From contig CAZTDP010000016.1 in assembly GCA_964612565.1 (NCBI GenBank), forward strand, positions 1-13,629: a stretch of DNA of 13,629 nt. Reading direction: 5' to 3'. Position 1 is the stretch's first letter; the number at the start of each line of letters is the position of its first letter. The position numbers and the translations under genes were made by a program. The stretch is from CAZTDP01 sp964612565. Its GTDB lineage: Bacteria; Patescibacteriota; WWE3; UBA101185; UBA10185. Shown in pieces: positions 1-6,986 of this stretch. The notes below the pieces were generated by a model. That model saw only the letters and a program-made list of their open reading frames with translations, made no database searches and was not told the origin of the DNA.

Positions 1-58
1 ATTTGGGCCGTTAGCTTTAGACCGCGCAGCGGGCGAAGCTAACGCGATAGTTTGATTT
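1..58 (+). repeat. Partial duplication of tRNA-Ala 5' end forming a hairpin
   Basis: Bases 1-16 and 55-70 are identical over 16 nt; the second copy is the beginning of the tRNA-Ala gene with its upstream flank. The first copy does not continue as a tRNA. Instead CGTTAGCTT (9-17) pairs perfectly with AAGCTAACG (36-44), and a smaller CCGC/GCGG stem (22-25 with 29-32) sits inside the loop. The same AAGCTAACG could also pair with CGTTAGCTT at 63-71 inside the tRNA. Whether this is a relic of duplication or integration, or a functional 5' leader, cannot be told from the sequence. Confidence 0.6.
46..51 (+). promoter_or_regulatory. Possible -10 box of tRNA-Ala
   Basis: GATAGT (four of six consensus bases) ends 7 nt before the first base of the tRNA. 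No -35 box is visible at the right distance, and the region upstream is occupied by the hairpin, so this is weak. Confidence 0.25.
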
Positions 59-134
59 GGGCCGTTAGCTTAGTTGGTAGAGCGCTTCCATGGCATGGAA
101 GAGGTCAGGAGTTCGAATCTCCTACGGTCCACCA
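59..134 (+). tRNA. tRNA-Ala(GGC)
   Basis: Complete 76-nt cloverleaf. The acceptor stem is GGGCCGT with ACGGTCC (one G-U pair). The anticodon stem CTTCC/GGAAG encloses the loop ATGGCAT, anticodon GGC, which reads the alanine codon GCC. The T arm carries the usual GTTCGAATC. The discriminator is A and the CCA end (132-134) is encoded. The gene ends only 4 nt from the stop codon of the convergent methyltransferase gene. Confidence 0.96.
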
Positions 135-138
135 AAAC

Positions 139-1014
139 CTAATTTCCGTGCACTCGCGTTTTGGTTAGTTTTTTAAACTGTGTGTTTGCTATTAGCTGTT
201 TATTATAGCTTCCGCGCACCGCAGCTTTCTTTTCGCCTATAACGGCGGTTTTGTAATACTCATATAGTCTTAGCCACTGATTGTGAGCTAGGTCCAACGG
301 TTTTGCCTTGTACGAAAAGCCCAAGTTCTGAGAAAGTCGTTTAAATTGCTCGTGAGTAAATACTTTGGCCAGGTTTCTTTTGAGTGTGAGCTTGTGCTGA
401 ATTGTTCCGTAAACTATAAAATCAAAATATTCTGAAATCTCCGATCTATTAATATAGGGTTGTTCAAGTTTCTTAATAGACAGCATATCAATTTGTACTG
501 ATGGGGTAGGTTTAAAGTCGGTACGATCAAATTTGTAAAAGACGCTGATGTCAAAAAATGGTTTTAAAAGAAGAGATTTTTGTGTCTCTCTCGGTGTTCC
601 TGTATAAATATCACCTGCTTCTTTTTGCATTATTAAATACGCCGACTGTGGGGGATTGCCTTGAAAGAACAGTTTGTCCATTATGCGCGCGGTGTAATTA
701 AACGGTATGTTTGAGAATACATTGTAGCCGTTTTCCGGCAATGTTACGTTTAAAATGTCGTCATTTAGTAGTGTTAAGTTTTTTGCTTTAATCCTGTTTT
801 GCAGCGGAGTATAAAGATTTTTATCTATTTCCACCGCAATCACTTCTTTGCAATATTCAATGAGTTCTTTGGTGATTATTCCTTTTCCTGCGCCAATTTC
901 AACAACGGTATCGTTGCCGCTAATATTTGATTTGCTAAGTAACTTTTTTACAAGATTCGGGTCCGTTATGAAGTTTTGGGAATACGTTGTTGTATTGCGT
1001 TCCATTTTTGCCAT
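139..1014 (-). CDS. Erm-type rRNA adenine N6-methyltransferase
   Basis: SAM-dependent methyltransferase of the KsgA/Erm family, which dimethylates adenine in rRNA (A2058 of 23S for Erm, the helix-45 adenines of 16S for KsgA). Visible are SQNFITD (12-18), SAM motif I EIGAGKG (39-45), the acidic VEID (61-64), DD (85-86) and the catalytic NIPFN (102-106). The YSQNF start, the NIP motif and the C-terminal domain ending around QWLRLYEYYK resemble Erm proteins such as ErmB more than KsgA. The aromatic residue of NIP[YF] is Phe, where Tyr is usual. About 35 extra basic residues follow the Erm-like domain; 291 aa against roughly 245 for typical Erm. The start at 1014 has AAAGGG 4 nt upstream; the second Met (1005) would sit 13 nt away. 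The substrate is inferred and not certain. Confidence 0.82.
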   Translation of the reverse strand: MAKMERNTTTYSQNFITDPNLVKKLLSKSNISGNDTVVEIGAGKGIITKELIEYCKEVIAVEIDKNLYTPLQNRIKAKNLTLLNDDILNVTLPENGYNVFSNIPFNYTARIMDKLFFQGNPPQSAYLIMQKEAGDIYTGTPRETQKSLLLKPFFDISVFYKFDRTDFKPTPSVQIDMLSIKKLEQPYINRSEISEYFDFIVYGTIQHKLTLKRNLAKVFTHEQFKRLSQNLGFSYKAKPLDLAHNQWLRLYEYYKTAVIGEKKAAVRGSYNKQLIANTQFKKLTKTRVHGN

Positions 1015-1018
1015 TTTA

Positions 1019-1024
1019 CCCTTT
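1019..1024 (-). promoter_or_regulatory. Shine-Dalgarno of the erm-like gene
   Basis: AAAGGG lies 4 nt before the first ATG and decides the start in favour of 1014. It stands out because most genes that begin a transcript here lack such a site. Confidence 0.5.
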
Positions 1025-1075
1025 AACTATAGGAAATGAAAGATTTGTTGGCGGCAAAACTGGTACCGTCTATGG

Positions 1076-1104
1076 TCTAAAGACCCGAGTCTTACCGTTG
1101 TCAA
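1076..1104 (-). promoter_or_regulatory. Candidate promoter of the erm-like gene
   Basis: A perfect TTGACA (1104-1099) is followed after 17 nt by TTTAGA (1081-1076, three of six). The leader would be about 55-60 nt. Two overlapping inverted repeats cover spacer and -10 box: GGTCT/AGACC (1074-1085) and AAGAC/GTCTT (1080-1093). I see no ATG-initiated leader peptide in the leader, as would be expected for macrolide-induced attenuation. Confidence 0.4.
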
Positions 1105-1107
1105 AAC

Positions 1108-1135
1108 AAAAGACCCCGCTTTTGCGAGGTCTTTT
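1108..1135 (-). terminator. Intrinsic terminator of the O-antigen ligase-like gene
   Basis: An 8-nt stem, 1112-1119 with 1124-1131 (one C/A mismatch), a TTTT loop, and A/T flanks on both sides. On the minus strand the stem is followed by TTTTGTTTT, a good U-tract, 25 nt past the ligase stop codon. The A/T flanks make it nearly symmetrical, so it could act in both directions. Its T-tract overlaps the -35 box of the erm-like gene. Confidence 0.85.
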
Positions 1136-1159
1136 GCAACTGTGGCTATATGCCGGTTC

Positions 1160-3418
1160 TTATTTAGCCGGCTGACTGTTACTTGGAAGTGTCCCAAGGT
1201 CCAAATTCTGATTATCTAACGGTTCGCTTTGGCCTGCGTTGTTCAGAGGCTCCTGATTTTGAGGCTGTGTTTGGCCCTGCTGAGCCGTTATCTGCTCAAC
1301 TGTGGGTTTTCCTGATGTTGCCTGAGTACCTGTTTGTACCAATTTTGCATCTATGCTGGCAATTTCCTGGTCAACTAACTTTACGTCTTCAGATCCCTCG
1401 GTTAACAACGACTTTGTGATCTGCAAAGCTTGCTTTGCACTTTCGAGTTGATTAAGTTGAATCAACGACTCTGCAAAGTTGTAGTAAGCATTTGCGTAAT
1501 CAGTCTTTAAAGCTGTAGCTTGTCTAAACTGATTGGCTGCGGATTGATAATCTTTGTTGGCATAGTACATGCCGCCAAGATCTAATCTTAATCTTGGATT
1601 TGTCGGATCAAGTTGAATCGCGGTATTGTAAGCCGAAATAGCCCAATCCGATGCGTTGTCAGCTACATTTACAATACTTCTGTAAATTAAGGCTCTGGTT
1701 TCCCAATTCGCTGCACTCAGAGGGTTCACAACTTCGGTTGCAACTCTTGTTGTTTGAATTGCCTGTGAAATTAATCCTTGAATTGTTTGTTTGTCCTGGT
1801 CTGTTAAATTCTCTTTTGCGGCTATTGTATTGGCCAAGGCGAGGTTTGTTTGGGCAAATGCATTCTGATACGAGTCTCTTGTAGGATTAACCTGTATGGC
1901 TTTACTTTCGTAAGTATACGTAGCGCTTCCATCGTTTCTTGCAAGAGCAACAAACGCCTGTCTCATGTAATATTCACCGAGATAATTTCGTCCCCAAAGA
2001 TAAAGTCCGTATCCAATTATGACAACTATTAATCCACCAAAAATGTATTTTGAGTATTCTTTATTGATGGCCGAGCTGTCCCCAAGAGAAGCGACTGCTT
2101 GAATGTTCTTTGGTCCGATTTCGGCTACCTGAGCAACTTTGCTATGTGAGTCAATATATGTATGAGCGGCAACAAGTAGAGAAACAAGTAGTACCAAAAC
2201 AAACATGCTTGTGATTGTTGCGTATGTGAACAAACCACTCACTAATAGCGACACAACTGCCAAACTAAGCACCTCTGTAAGACCCTCTTGGCTGTCTGTA
2301 AACTTTGCATGGTTGGTTAGTTTTAAAACTCTACCAATTAAGAAGAATGCAGCAAGTAGTCCAAGCAGTCCCAAGCTAGACATTATGTTAAATACTTCGT
2401 TGTATGCTGTGTCGAACCTGACATTCCAAAGGTCGGTAGCGTTAAGACTTAAAGGTCTGTATCTTGTGAAGTTTATTTGGAAGGTTCCGGGACCGGTAGC
2501 CAACAATGGAAAGCTTTGAATTGTCGATGACGCTACGATCCAGCTCGCCGTTGCAGGGAGTACCGCTTCCTTAGAGAAGTTAGGGTTAAGAAGCACACTT
2601 CTTGTTGTAGGTACCAGGGCGACTATGGCAAAAGCTATACCTACGCCCATTATTGCAAGATAGTACACGGATTGCTTAAAGGCTTTAGAAAGATCGGTGT
2701 AAAAAACCATTCCAACGATGCCCACAGCTAATATGGCCCACGAGGCCAATGTTCCTGCTATAACAATATAGAATAGGTTTAATATATTCGATCCTACCAG
2801 TGCTATTCGCAAGGAGGGGTTCTTTTCATAGGCAATCATTGCCAATCCAATCACAAATGCTACGGCTGCGAGCAACGCTGTTTCAACTGACGAGCCCGAC
2901 AACGAGAAGTTTTGTAATTTAAAGAAGTCTGCTGATGCAATAAATATGCTGTAGTAGCTTAAAATCGACACCAAAGAAGAAATTCCAATACTGGCCAGCA
3001 GAGCCATTAAGGCATTTTTTATAGCTTTTGGGTCCCTAAATATTGGTGTTGCTATGTAATAAAAGACAATTGAAACTAGTACGGCAAAAAGTCCTAGCCA
3101 CCTTCCTTGGCTTCCATATATACTTGCGGTTTTGTTAATCGAAAATATTGTTGCCAAAGCGTAAACTGCCGTGAAAACTACAAGCGGAAAGTCCAAAACG
3201 GATTTAACCATTTCGAGCTTGTGTCCAATTATTAGTTTTGCAACCCACAATATTCCTAGTATTGAAGTGGCAAATACCAATAAAGTCAGCTTGTTGAATT
3301 CAAAGAATTCAGTAGTTATTGGCAAAAAGAAAATAGGTACAAGTAGCGGCAGTATAAAGACTGGTATGAACTTCGATACCGCCTCGAGTATGGTGCTTAA
3401 ATTATTTCTTTGGTTCAT
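1160..3418 (-). CDS. O-antigen ligase/polymerase-like membrane protein with TPR domain
   Basis: Predicted polytopic inner-membrane protein of 752 aa. Residues 15-425 contain about eleven to twelve hydrophobic segments with the layout of the O-antigen ligase (Wzy/WaaL) superfamily, including GPGTF (309-313) before a periplasmic-type loop and YNEVFN (339-344) followed by SLGLLGLL. Members of this family move lipid-linked glycans or polymerise them; the substrate here is unknown. A further membrane segment (459-474) is followed by about 200 residues of helical repeat; two clear TPRs lie near 590-660 (AISAYNTAIQLDP; YYNFAESLIQLNQ). The tail 700-752 is rich in Gln, Pro, Asn and low in complexity. 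Transcribed alone: it has its own promoter and terminator. No Shine-Dalgarno precedes ATG 3418. Confidence 0.82.
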   Translation of the reverse strand: MNQRNNLSTILEAVSKFIPVFILPLLVPIFFLPITTEFFEFNKLTLLVFATSILGILWVAKLIIGHKLEMVKSVLDFPLVVFTAVYALATIFSINKTASIYGSQGRWLGLFAVLVSIVFYYIATPIFRDPKAIKNALMALLASIGISSLVSILSYYSIFIASADFFKLQNFSLSGSSVETALLAAVAFVIGLAMIAYEKNPSLRIALVGSNILNLFYIVIAGTLASWAILAVGIVGMVFYTDLSKAFKQSVYYLAIMGVGIAFAIVALVPTTRSVLLNPNFSKEAVLPATASWIVASSTIQSFPLLATGPGTFQINFTRYRPLSLNATDLWNVRFDTAYNEVFNIMSSLGLLGLLAAFFLIGRVLKLTNHAKFTDSQEGLTEVLSLAVVSLLVSGLFTYATITSMFVLVLLVSLLVAAHTYIDSHSKVAQVAEIGPKNIQAVASLGDSSAINKEYSKYIFGGLIVVIIGYGLYLWGRNYLGEYYMRQAFVALARNDGSATYTYESKAIQVNPTRDSYQNAFAQTNLALANTIAAKENLTDQDKQTIQGLISQAIQTTRVATEVVNPLSAANWETRALIYRSIVNVADNASDWAISAYNTAIQLDPTNPRLRLDLGGMYYANKDYQSAANQFRQATALKTDYANAYYNFAESLIQLNQLESAKQALQITKSLLTEGSEDVKLVDQEIASIDAKLVQTGTQATSGKPTVEQITAQQGQTQPQNQEPLNNAGQSEPLDNQNLDLGTLPSNSQPAK

Positions 3419-3424
3419 AATTTA

Positions 3425-3453
3425 AGTTTGAAATAATAAAGGAGGCTTGTCAA
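3425..3453 (-). promoter_or_regulatory. Candidate promoter of the O-antigen ligase-like gene
   Basis: A perfect TTGACA (3453-3448), 17-nt spacer, then CAAACT (3430-3425), which keeps only A2, A4 and T6 of the -10 consensus. ATG follows after 6 nt, predicting a leaderless mRNA. The weak -10 limits confidence. Confidence 0.45.
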
Positions 3454-3499
3454 GAGCATTTCCCGTTATGAGAAACCTATCTATTGTGTTGCTGTGTTG

Positions 3500-4171
3500 C
3501 TATTTAGTTATAAACCAGCTAAAAGTTGTGTCCTCAAACATAGGTGCGTCGGTTTTTAATTCAAAGCCTTCGCCCGGCATGATTTTGTTTACCCAGTAGG
3601 AAGTTGCAGGTGAGTAGTTTTGTGTAAAAGTAACGTCTATCTTTGAATTAGTGCCTACCTTTTGCGTCTTAACAAAGATAACAGATTGGTTTTTAGGCAT
3701 AAACGATGTACCGGAGCTTGCAACCTCGGTAATGCTTGTACCTTGACTGCCTGAAAAAGCTTGTAATATCTGGCTTTTTTGTTTTCCTAAAGAAATAACA
3801 CCCGATTCATTGGCAAATATCACAAGCAAAAGAATCAAAGTAGCATAGGAGATTAATTGATTTCTAATCTCCTTAGATTTAATAAAAGTTAATAAATTGG
3901 AAAATTTGTTTTTTGTTTCAAGCTTTTTAGCAATATCTTCGTTTTGCATTCCGTCGGTTTTCATTTTCTCAATAATTACCAGTTGTTCAACAACGCTTTC
4001 CGGGTAGTGTCCTCTAATATTGCCCTCAGGATCTTTTTGACGTGTCATGTGGGGAAGCCAGCCCATTTTTGTATAATAGCGTAGTCGGTTATATGGATCG
4101 CCTTTTCCAAAATCAACGCCGAGCTGTTTCGCTCTTTCTATGATTTCTTCGGTGTTTAGCAATTTAGTCAT
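3500..4171 (-). CDS. Membrane-anchored MerR-like regulator
   Basis: A 223-aa protein in three parts. Residues 27-85 resemble a MerR-type winged helix (RLRYYTKMGWLP, then GHYPESVVEQLVIIEKMKTDGMQNEDIAKKL). Residues 106-121 are one hydrophobic membrane segment. Residues 125-223 would lie outside the cytoplasm and look beta-rich, with the aromatic pattern SYWV, GFEL and FSWF at the end. That suggests a one-component sensor whose DNA-binding domain is tethered to the membrane (known precedents for that layout are CadC/ToxR-type proteins, which are not homologous). Target and signal are unknown. It diverges from dprA across 113 nt, so the competence operon is a candidate target, but this is inference. 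It could instead have lost DNA binding and act as a scaffold. Confidence 0.65.
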   Translation of the reverse strand: MTKLLNTEEIIERAKQLGVDFGKGDPYNRLRYYTKMGWLPHMTRQKDPEGNIRGHYPESVVEQLVIIEKMKTDGMQNEDIAKKLETKNKFSNLLTFIKSKEIRNQLISYATLILLLVIFANESGVISLGKQKSQILQAFSGSQGTSITEVASSGTSFMPKNQSVIFVKTQKVGTNSKIDVTFTQNYSPATSYWVNKIMPGEGFELKTDAPMFEDTTFSWFITK

Positions 4172-4177
4172 GTCTGC

Positions 4178-4186
4178 ATTATAGCA
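4178..4186 (-). promoter_or_regulatory. Extended -10 promoter of the MerR-like gene
   Basis: TGC followed by a perfect TATAAT (4183-4178). The ATG comes 6 nt after the -10 box, so the transcript should start at or within a base or two of the start codon. No convincing -35 box, as is common with extended -10 promoters. Confidence 0.7.
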
Positions 4187-4253
4187 AATGTGCCCTACAC
4201 AAATATATTATGGGTTCAAACGCAAAACTCTAATCTTAAAAGAGATAGCCTAA

Positions 4254-4283
4254 TTGAACATACAGCTGTGTTGATGGTAGTAC
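4254..4283 (+). promoter_or_regulatory. Candidate promoter of the dprA-comM operon
   Basis: TTGAAC (4254-4259), 18-nt spacer ending in TGG, then TAGTAC (4278-4283). The ATG at 4291 follows after 7 nt. The -10 box is poor (three of six), but the spacing agrees with the other promoters of the window. Confidence 0.4.
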
Positions 4284-4290
4284 TTTGAGT

Positions 4291-5133
4291 ATGAGTTTTA
4301 CAATTGATGTTTCATCCCCATTATACCCACCCTTTATTAAAGGAATGCCTGAAAAGCTGCACTATGCCGGAGTTTGGCCTCAAAAATTTTATGCAAAAAC
4401 GCTGGGTATTGTGGGATCGCGAAGGTTATCGGATTACGGTGCCCGTGTTTTAAAAGAGCTGTTTTCGTATCTGTACAAAAAAGAAGTAACTGTTGTGTCG
4501 GGTTTCATGTACGGTGCTGACAGCTTGGCTCACGAGCTGGCTATTGAATCGGGTTGTAAAACGATTGCCGTTATGCCATCGGGCTGCAATGTTGTAACTC
4601 CGCGAGGTAATTTGCCTCTTTATAATAAGATTTTGGAAAGCGGCGGTCTGGTAATTTCTGAATTTGAGGACGGAATCGAACCTCAAAAATGGACATACCC
4701 TAGAAGAAACAAAATAATCGCATGGTTGTCTAACATACTATTAGTTGTAGAGGCCGCAGAGAAGAGCGGGTCTTTGATTACGGCAATGTATGGGCAAAAG
4801 TTGAGTAAAAAAGTTTATTCCGTGCCGGGAGATATTTATTTAGCTCGTTCCTTTGGCACAAATAAATTGATATCAAAAGGTGCGGTTCCTTACGTATCCC
4901 CGGAAAATATACTTTTTGATCTTTCACTAGATTCTAATTCTGCAAGTTCCGTAAAAGGAACAAATAGTCGATTGTCAGCAGGTGTTATCGACATTTTAGT
5001 AAAGAATCCCTGTAGGTTTGACCAGTTAGCGGTTCAATTAAGCCTAAATGTCTCCGTACTTAGCACGATACTTTTTGATATGGAGTTGGCCGGTCTTATT
5101 TATGAATCCGGGGGTATTTTTTATGTACGCTAA
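4291..5133 (+). CDS. dprA: DNA-processing protein DprA
   Basis: DprA (Smf) binds incoming single-stranded DNA in the cytoplasm during transformation, protects it and loads RecA. The Rossmann-like core is complete: GIVGSRR (39-45), SGFMYGADSLAH, a PSGC segment, the YPRRN signature, EKSGSLITA and PGD. A winged-helix domain (about the last 60 residues, from RLSAGVIDIL) follows, as in many DprA proteins. The N-terminal SAM-like domain of some DprAs is missing; about 280 aa. An in-frame TTG at 4285 would add two residues; I prefer ATG 4291 because the candidate -10 box fits a leaderless start there and no ribosome-binding site is seen. The end overlaps comM by 11 nt. Confidence 0.93.
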   Translation: MSFTIDVSSPLYPPFIKGMPEKLHYAGVWPQKFYAKTLGIVGSRRLSDYGARVLKELFSYLYKKEVTVVSGFMYGADSLAHELAIESGCKTIAVMPSGCNVVTPRGNLPLYNKILESGGLVISEFEDGIEPQKWTYPRRNKIIAWLSNILLVVEAAEKSGSLITAMYGQKLSKKVYSVPGDIYLARSFGTNKLISKGAVPYVSPENILFDLSLDSNSASSVKGTNSRLSAGVIDILVKNPCRFDQLAVQLSLNVSVLSTILFDMELAGLIYESGGIFYVR

Positions 5134-6658
5134 AGTTAAAACAGTAGGTTTCAAAGGATTAACTCCGTTTGAAGTTGATGTTGAGGCGACTATTAGTAAT
5201 AGAGGAATTCCAAGAGTCGAAATTTCCGGGCTTGTTTCAAGGGCGGTCAGTGAAAGTATTACCAGAATTAGGACAGCTTTTAACAATTTGGGTCTTAAAT
5301 TTCCAAATAAGAAAATAGTATTAAATCTTGCTCCTGCTGAACTCATAAAAAGCTCGTCAGGAATGGATTTGGCAATTGCTGCGAGTATATTATATGCTCA
5401 ATATAGTATTACGCCCTCTTCGGAGGACTTGTTTATAGGGGAGCTTTCATCCTCAGGAATCCTCAGAGCTACAGGGAAAGAGTTGGTTTTAATGTCTTAC
5501 GTGGTGGGTTTGGGTAAAAAGAGAGTTTTCTTACCCAAAGGATCGTTTTACTGTATTAGCGAGAAAGAAGACGCCAATGTATACGAGATTTACTCATTAC
5601 TTGATTTACTTAATTTTATTTTGGGCAAGCCAGGGTTGGTCTCTAATTTCGATCATAATTTGTCATATACAGTTGAAACCGAAAGGTCGGGGTTGAGAAG
5701 ACTAGAAAAAATTGCCGGTAACGAACTTGCAAAAAGAGCTTTAACTATTTCAGCCGCAGGAAGACATAATATTTTATTTACAGGTCCTGCCGGGGTTGGG
5801 AAGTCGATTCTTGCAGATTGTGCCATATCGTTGCTTCCTTCCTTAAAAGAGAATGATGCTGTAGAAATTTTAAAGATTAATGAGTTTTTTAAGACTCAGC
5901 TAAGCAAAAATCAAAGTCCCATCGTAAAGAGGCCCTTTATTTGCCCCCACAATTCATTTTCGCTTATAGACTTGATTGGAAGCACCTCCAAGATAGGTTA
6001 TCTAACCCTAGCTCATAAGGGCGTACTCTTTCTGGACGAGTTTCATCTTTTATCTAAATCAATAATAGACGCCTTACGCATTCCTTTAGAGACCCGACAG
6101 GTGTCATTGGTATCTAAAAACGGCGAGTTTAGTTATCCTGCAGATGTTCTGCTAATACTTGCGGTAAATTCCTGTTTTTGCGGCAATAGAGATTCGGGTT
6201 CAAAAGCCTGTACATGCAATGCCGGAGATATAAAAAGATACGGTACCAAACTTTCGGGTCCGATCATGGACAGAATAGACCTGTGTTGTCCCGTTGTTAA
6301 ACTTAACGAAACAGAGAGCGAGAATATGATTAAGGATCGTTTGTCTGATAATAATTTTTCAAAGGTTGTTTTACAGATCGAAAATGCAGCAAAAATCCAA
6401 GAAAGCCGCCTAAAACCTTTAGGTGTGGGAAGTAACTCACAAATTCCATACACAGATTTGTTTAAAGTTGCAAAACTTAGTTTCGACGCAGAAAAACTTT
6501 TGTCGCTCGTGGTAGCGAGATACAAGTTAAGCACAAGATCTATTCATAAAGCAGTTAAGGTTGCCAGAACAATTGCAGATCTTGCTGTTTCCGACGAAAT
6601 AAAAGCCGAACATTTGTCTGAAGCATTGCAGTACCGGCTTAGGAATTTGGAAACTTGA
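5123..6658 (+). CDS. comM: ComM/YifB-type AAA+ ATPase
   Basis: ComM is a hexameric AAA+ helicase that promotes branch migration of transformed DNA into the chromosome; older annotation calls it a magnesium-chelatase-like protein. The 511-aa protein has the N-terminal lon-like domain (MYAKVKTVGF to LNLAPAELIKSSSGMDLAIA), Walker A GPAGVGKS (221-228), Walker B LFLDEF (302-307), the paired cysteines CFCG and CTC (351-353, 363-365) that are usual in the family, and SGPIMDRIDL with the arginine finger region, then the C-terminal lid. The reading frame is open back to 5048, but homologues begin at MYAKVKTVGF, so 5123 is the start. It overlaps the dprA stop by 11 nt, suggesting translational coupling; a GGGGG run about 8 nt upstream may help. 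Confidence 0.93.
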   Translation: MYAKVKTVGFKGLTPFEVDVEATISNRGIPRVEISGLVSRAVSESITRIRTAFNNLGLKFPNKKIVLNLAPAELIKSSSGMDLAIAASILYAQYSITPSSEDLFIGELSSSGILRATGKELVLMSYVVGLGKKRVFLPKGSFYCISEKEDANVYEIYSLLDLLNFILGKPGLVSNFDHNLSYTVETERSGLRRLEKIAGNELAKRALTISAAGRHNILFTGPAGVGKSILADCAISLLPSLKENDAVEILKINEFFKTQLSKNQSPIVKRPFICPHNSFSLIDLIGSTSKIGYLTLAHKGVLFLDEFHLLSKSIIDALRIPLETRQVSLVSKNGEFSYPADVLLILAVNSCFCGNRDSGSKACTCNAGDIKRYGTKLSGPIMDRIDLCCPVVKLNETESENMIKDRLSDNNFSKVVLQIENAAKIQESRLKPLGVGSNSQIPYTDLFKVAKLSFDAEKLLSLVVARYKLSTRSIHKAVKVARTIADLAVSDEIKAEHLSEALQYRLRNLET

Positions 6659-6683
6659 TATATTCACAGCTATGTAGTATATT
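6655..6683 (+). promoter_or_regulatory. Promoter of the arsR-like gene
   Basis: TTGATA (6655-6660, five of six), exactly 17 nt, TATATT (6678-6683, five of six), then 6 nt to the ATG. The -35 box overlaps the comM stop codon. The best two-box promoter in the window, and it predicts a leaderless transcript. Confidence 0.7.
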
Positions 6684-6689
6684 GCGCCC

Positions 6690-6986
6690 ATGCTGGTAGA
6701 GAAGGTATCTAAAGCGTTATCTGATAAAAATAGAATCAAAATAATACAGTATCTAAGCTCGGGCCAGAAAAATGTTTCCGAGGTTGCCGACAAGCTTAAT
6801 GTTGAAGAAAATTTGGCTTCCCATCACCTAAGGGTATTAGCAGCACTTGGTTTCCTTAAAAACGACAAAAAAGGAAGAGAAGTTTTTTACAAGATTAACG
6901 AAACCAAATTCATTTCTTTAATGAGAGACTTGAACAAAAACCCTATTTTTAGGGAAATCCTTCTTAAATCACTCGAAGAAGAGTGA
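6690..6986 (+). CDS. ArsR/SmtB-type winged-helix regulator without cysteines
   Basis: A 98-aa winged-helix protein: ALSDKNRIKIIQYLSSG, then a helix-turn-helix around residues 28-57 (KNVSEVADKLNVEENLASHHLRVLAALGFL) and a wing (NDKKGREVFYKIN). ArsR-family dimers normally bind short palindromes and repress. The protein has no cysteine, so it lacks the ELCVCDL-type metal site; it may sense something other than thiophilic metal, or nothing. It lies between comM and comEA, making it a candidate regulator of competence genes, by inference only. Its last codons (SLEEE and the stop) form the first unit of the palindromic tandem repeat that follows. Confidence 0.85.
   Translation: MLVEKVSKALSDKNRIKIIQYLSSGQKNVSEVADKLNVEENLASHHLRVLAALGFLKNDKKGREVFYKINETKFISLMRDLNKNPIFREILLKSLEEE

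Noticed and set aside
59..134. Integrated element at tRNA-Ala
   Set aside because: Only the 5' end of the tRNA is duplicated, 54 nt apart, and no integrase or phage gene lies in the window; a 16-nt repeat alone does not show an attachment site.
4285..4290. TTG start of dprA two codons upstream
   Set aside because: The ATG at 4291 fits the -10 spacing and is the stronger start codon; the two extra residues carry no family signal.
5048..5122. N-terminal extension of ComM by 25 residues
   Set aside because: The extension lies wholly within dprA, is hydrophobic and unlike ComM; the family starts at MYAKVKTVGF, encoded from 5123.
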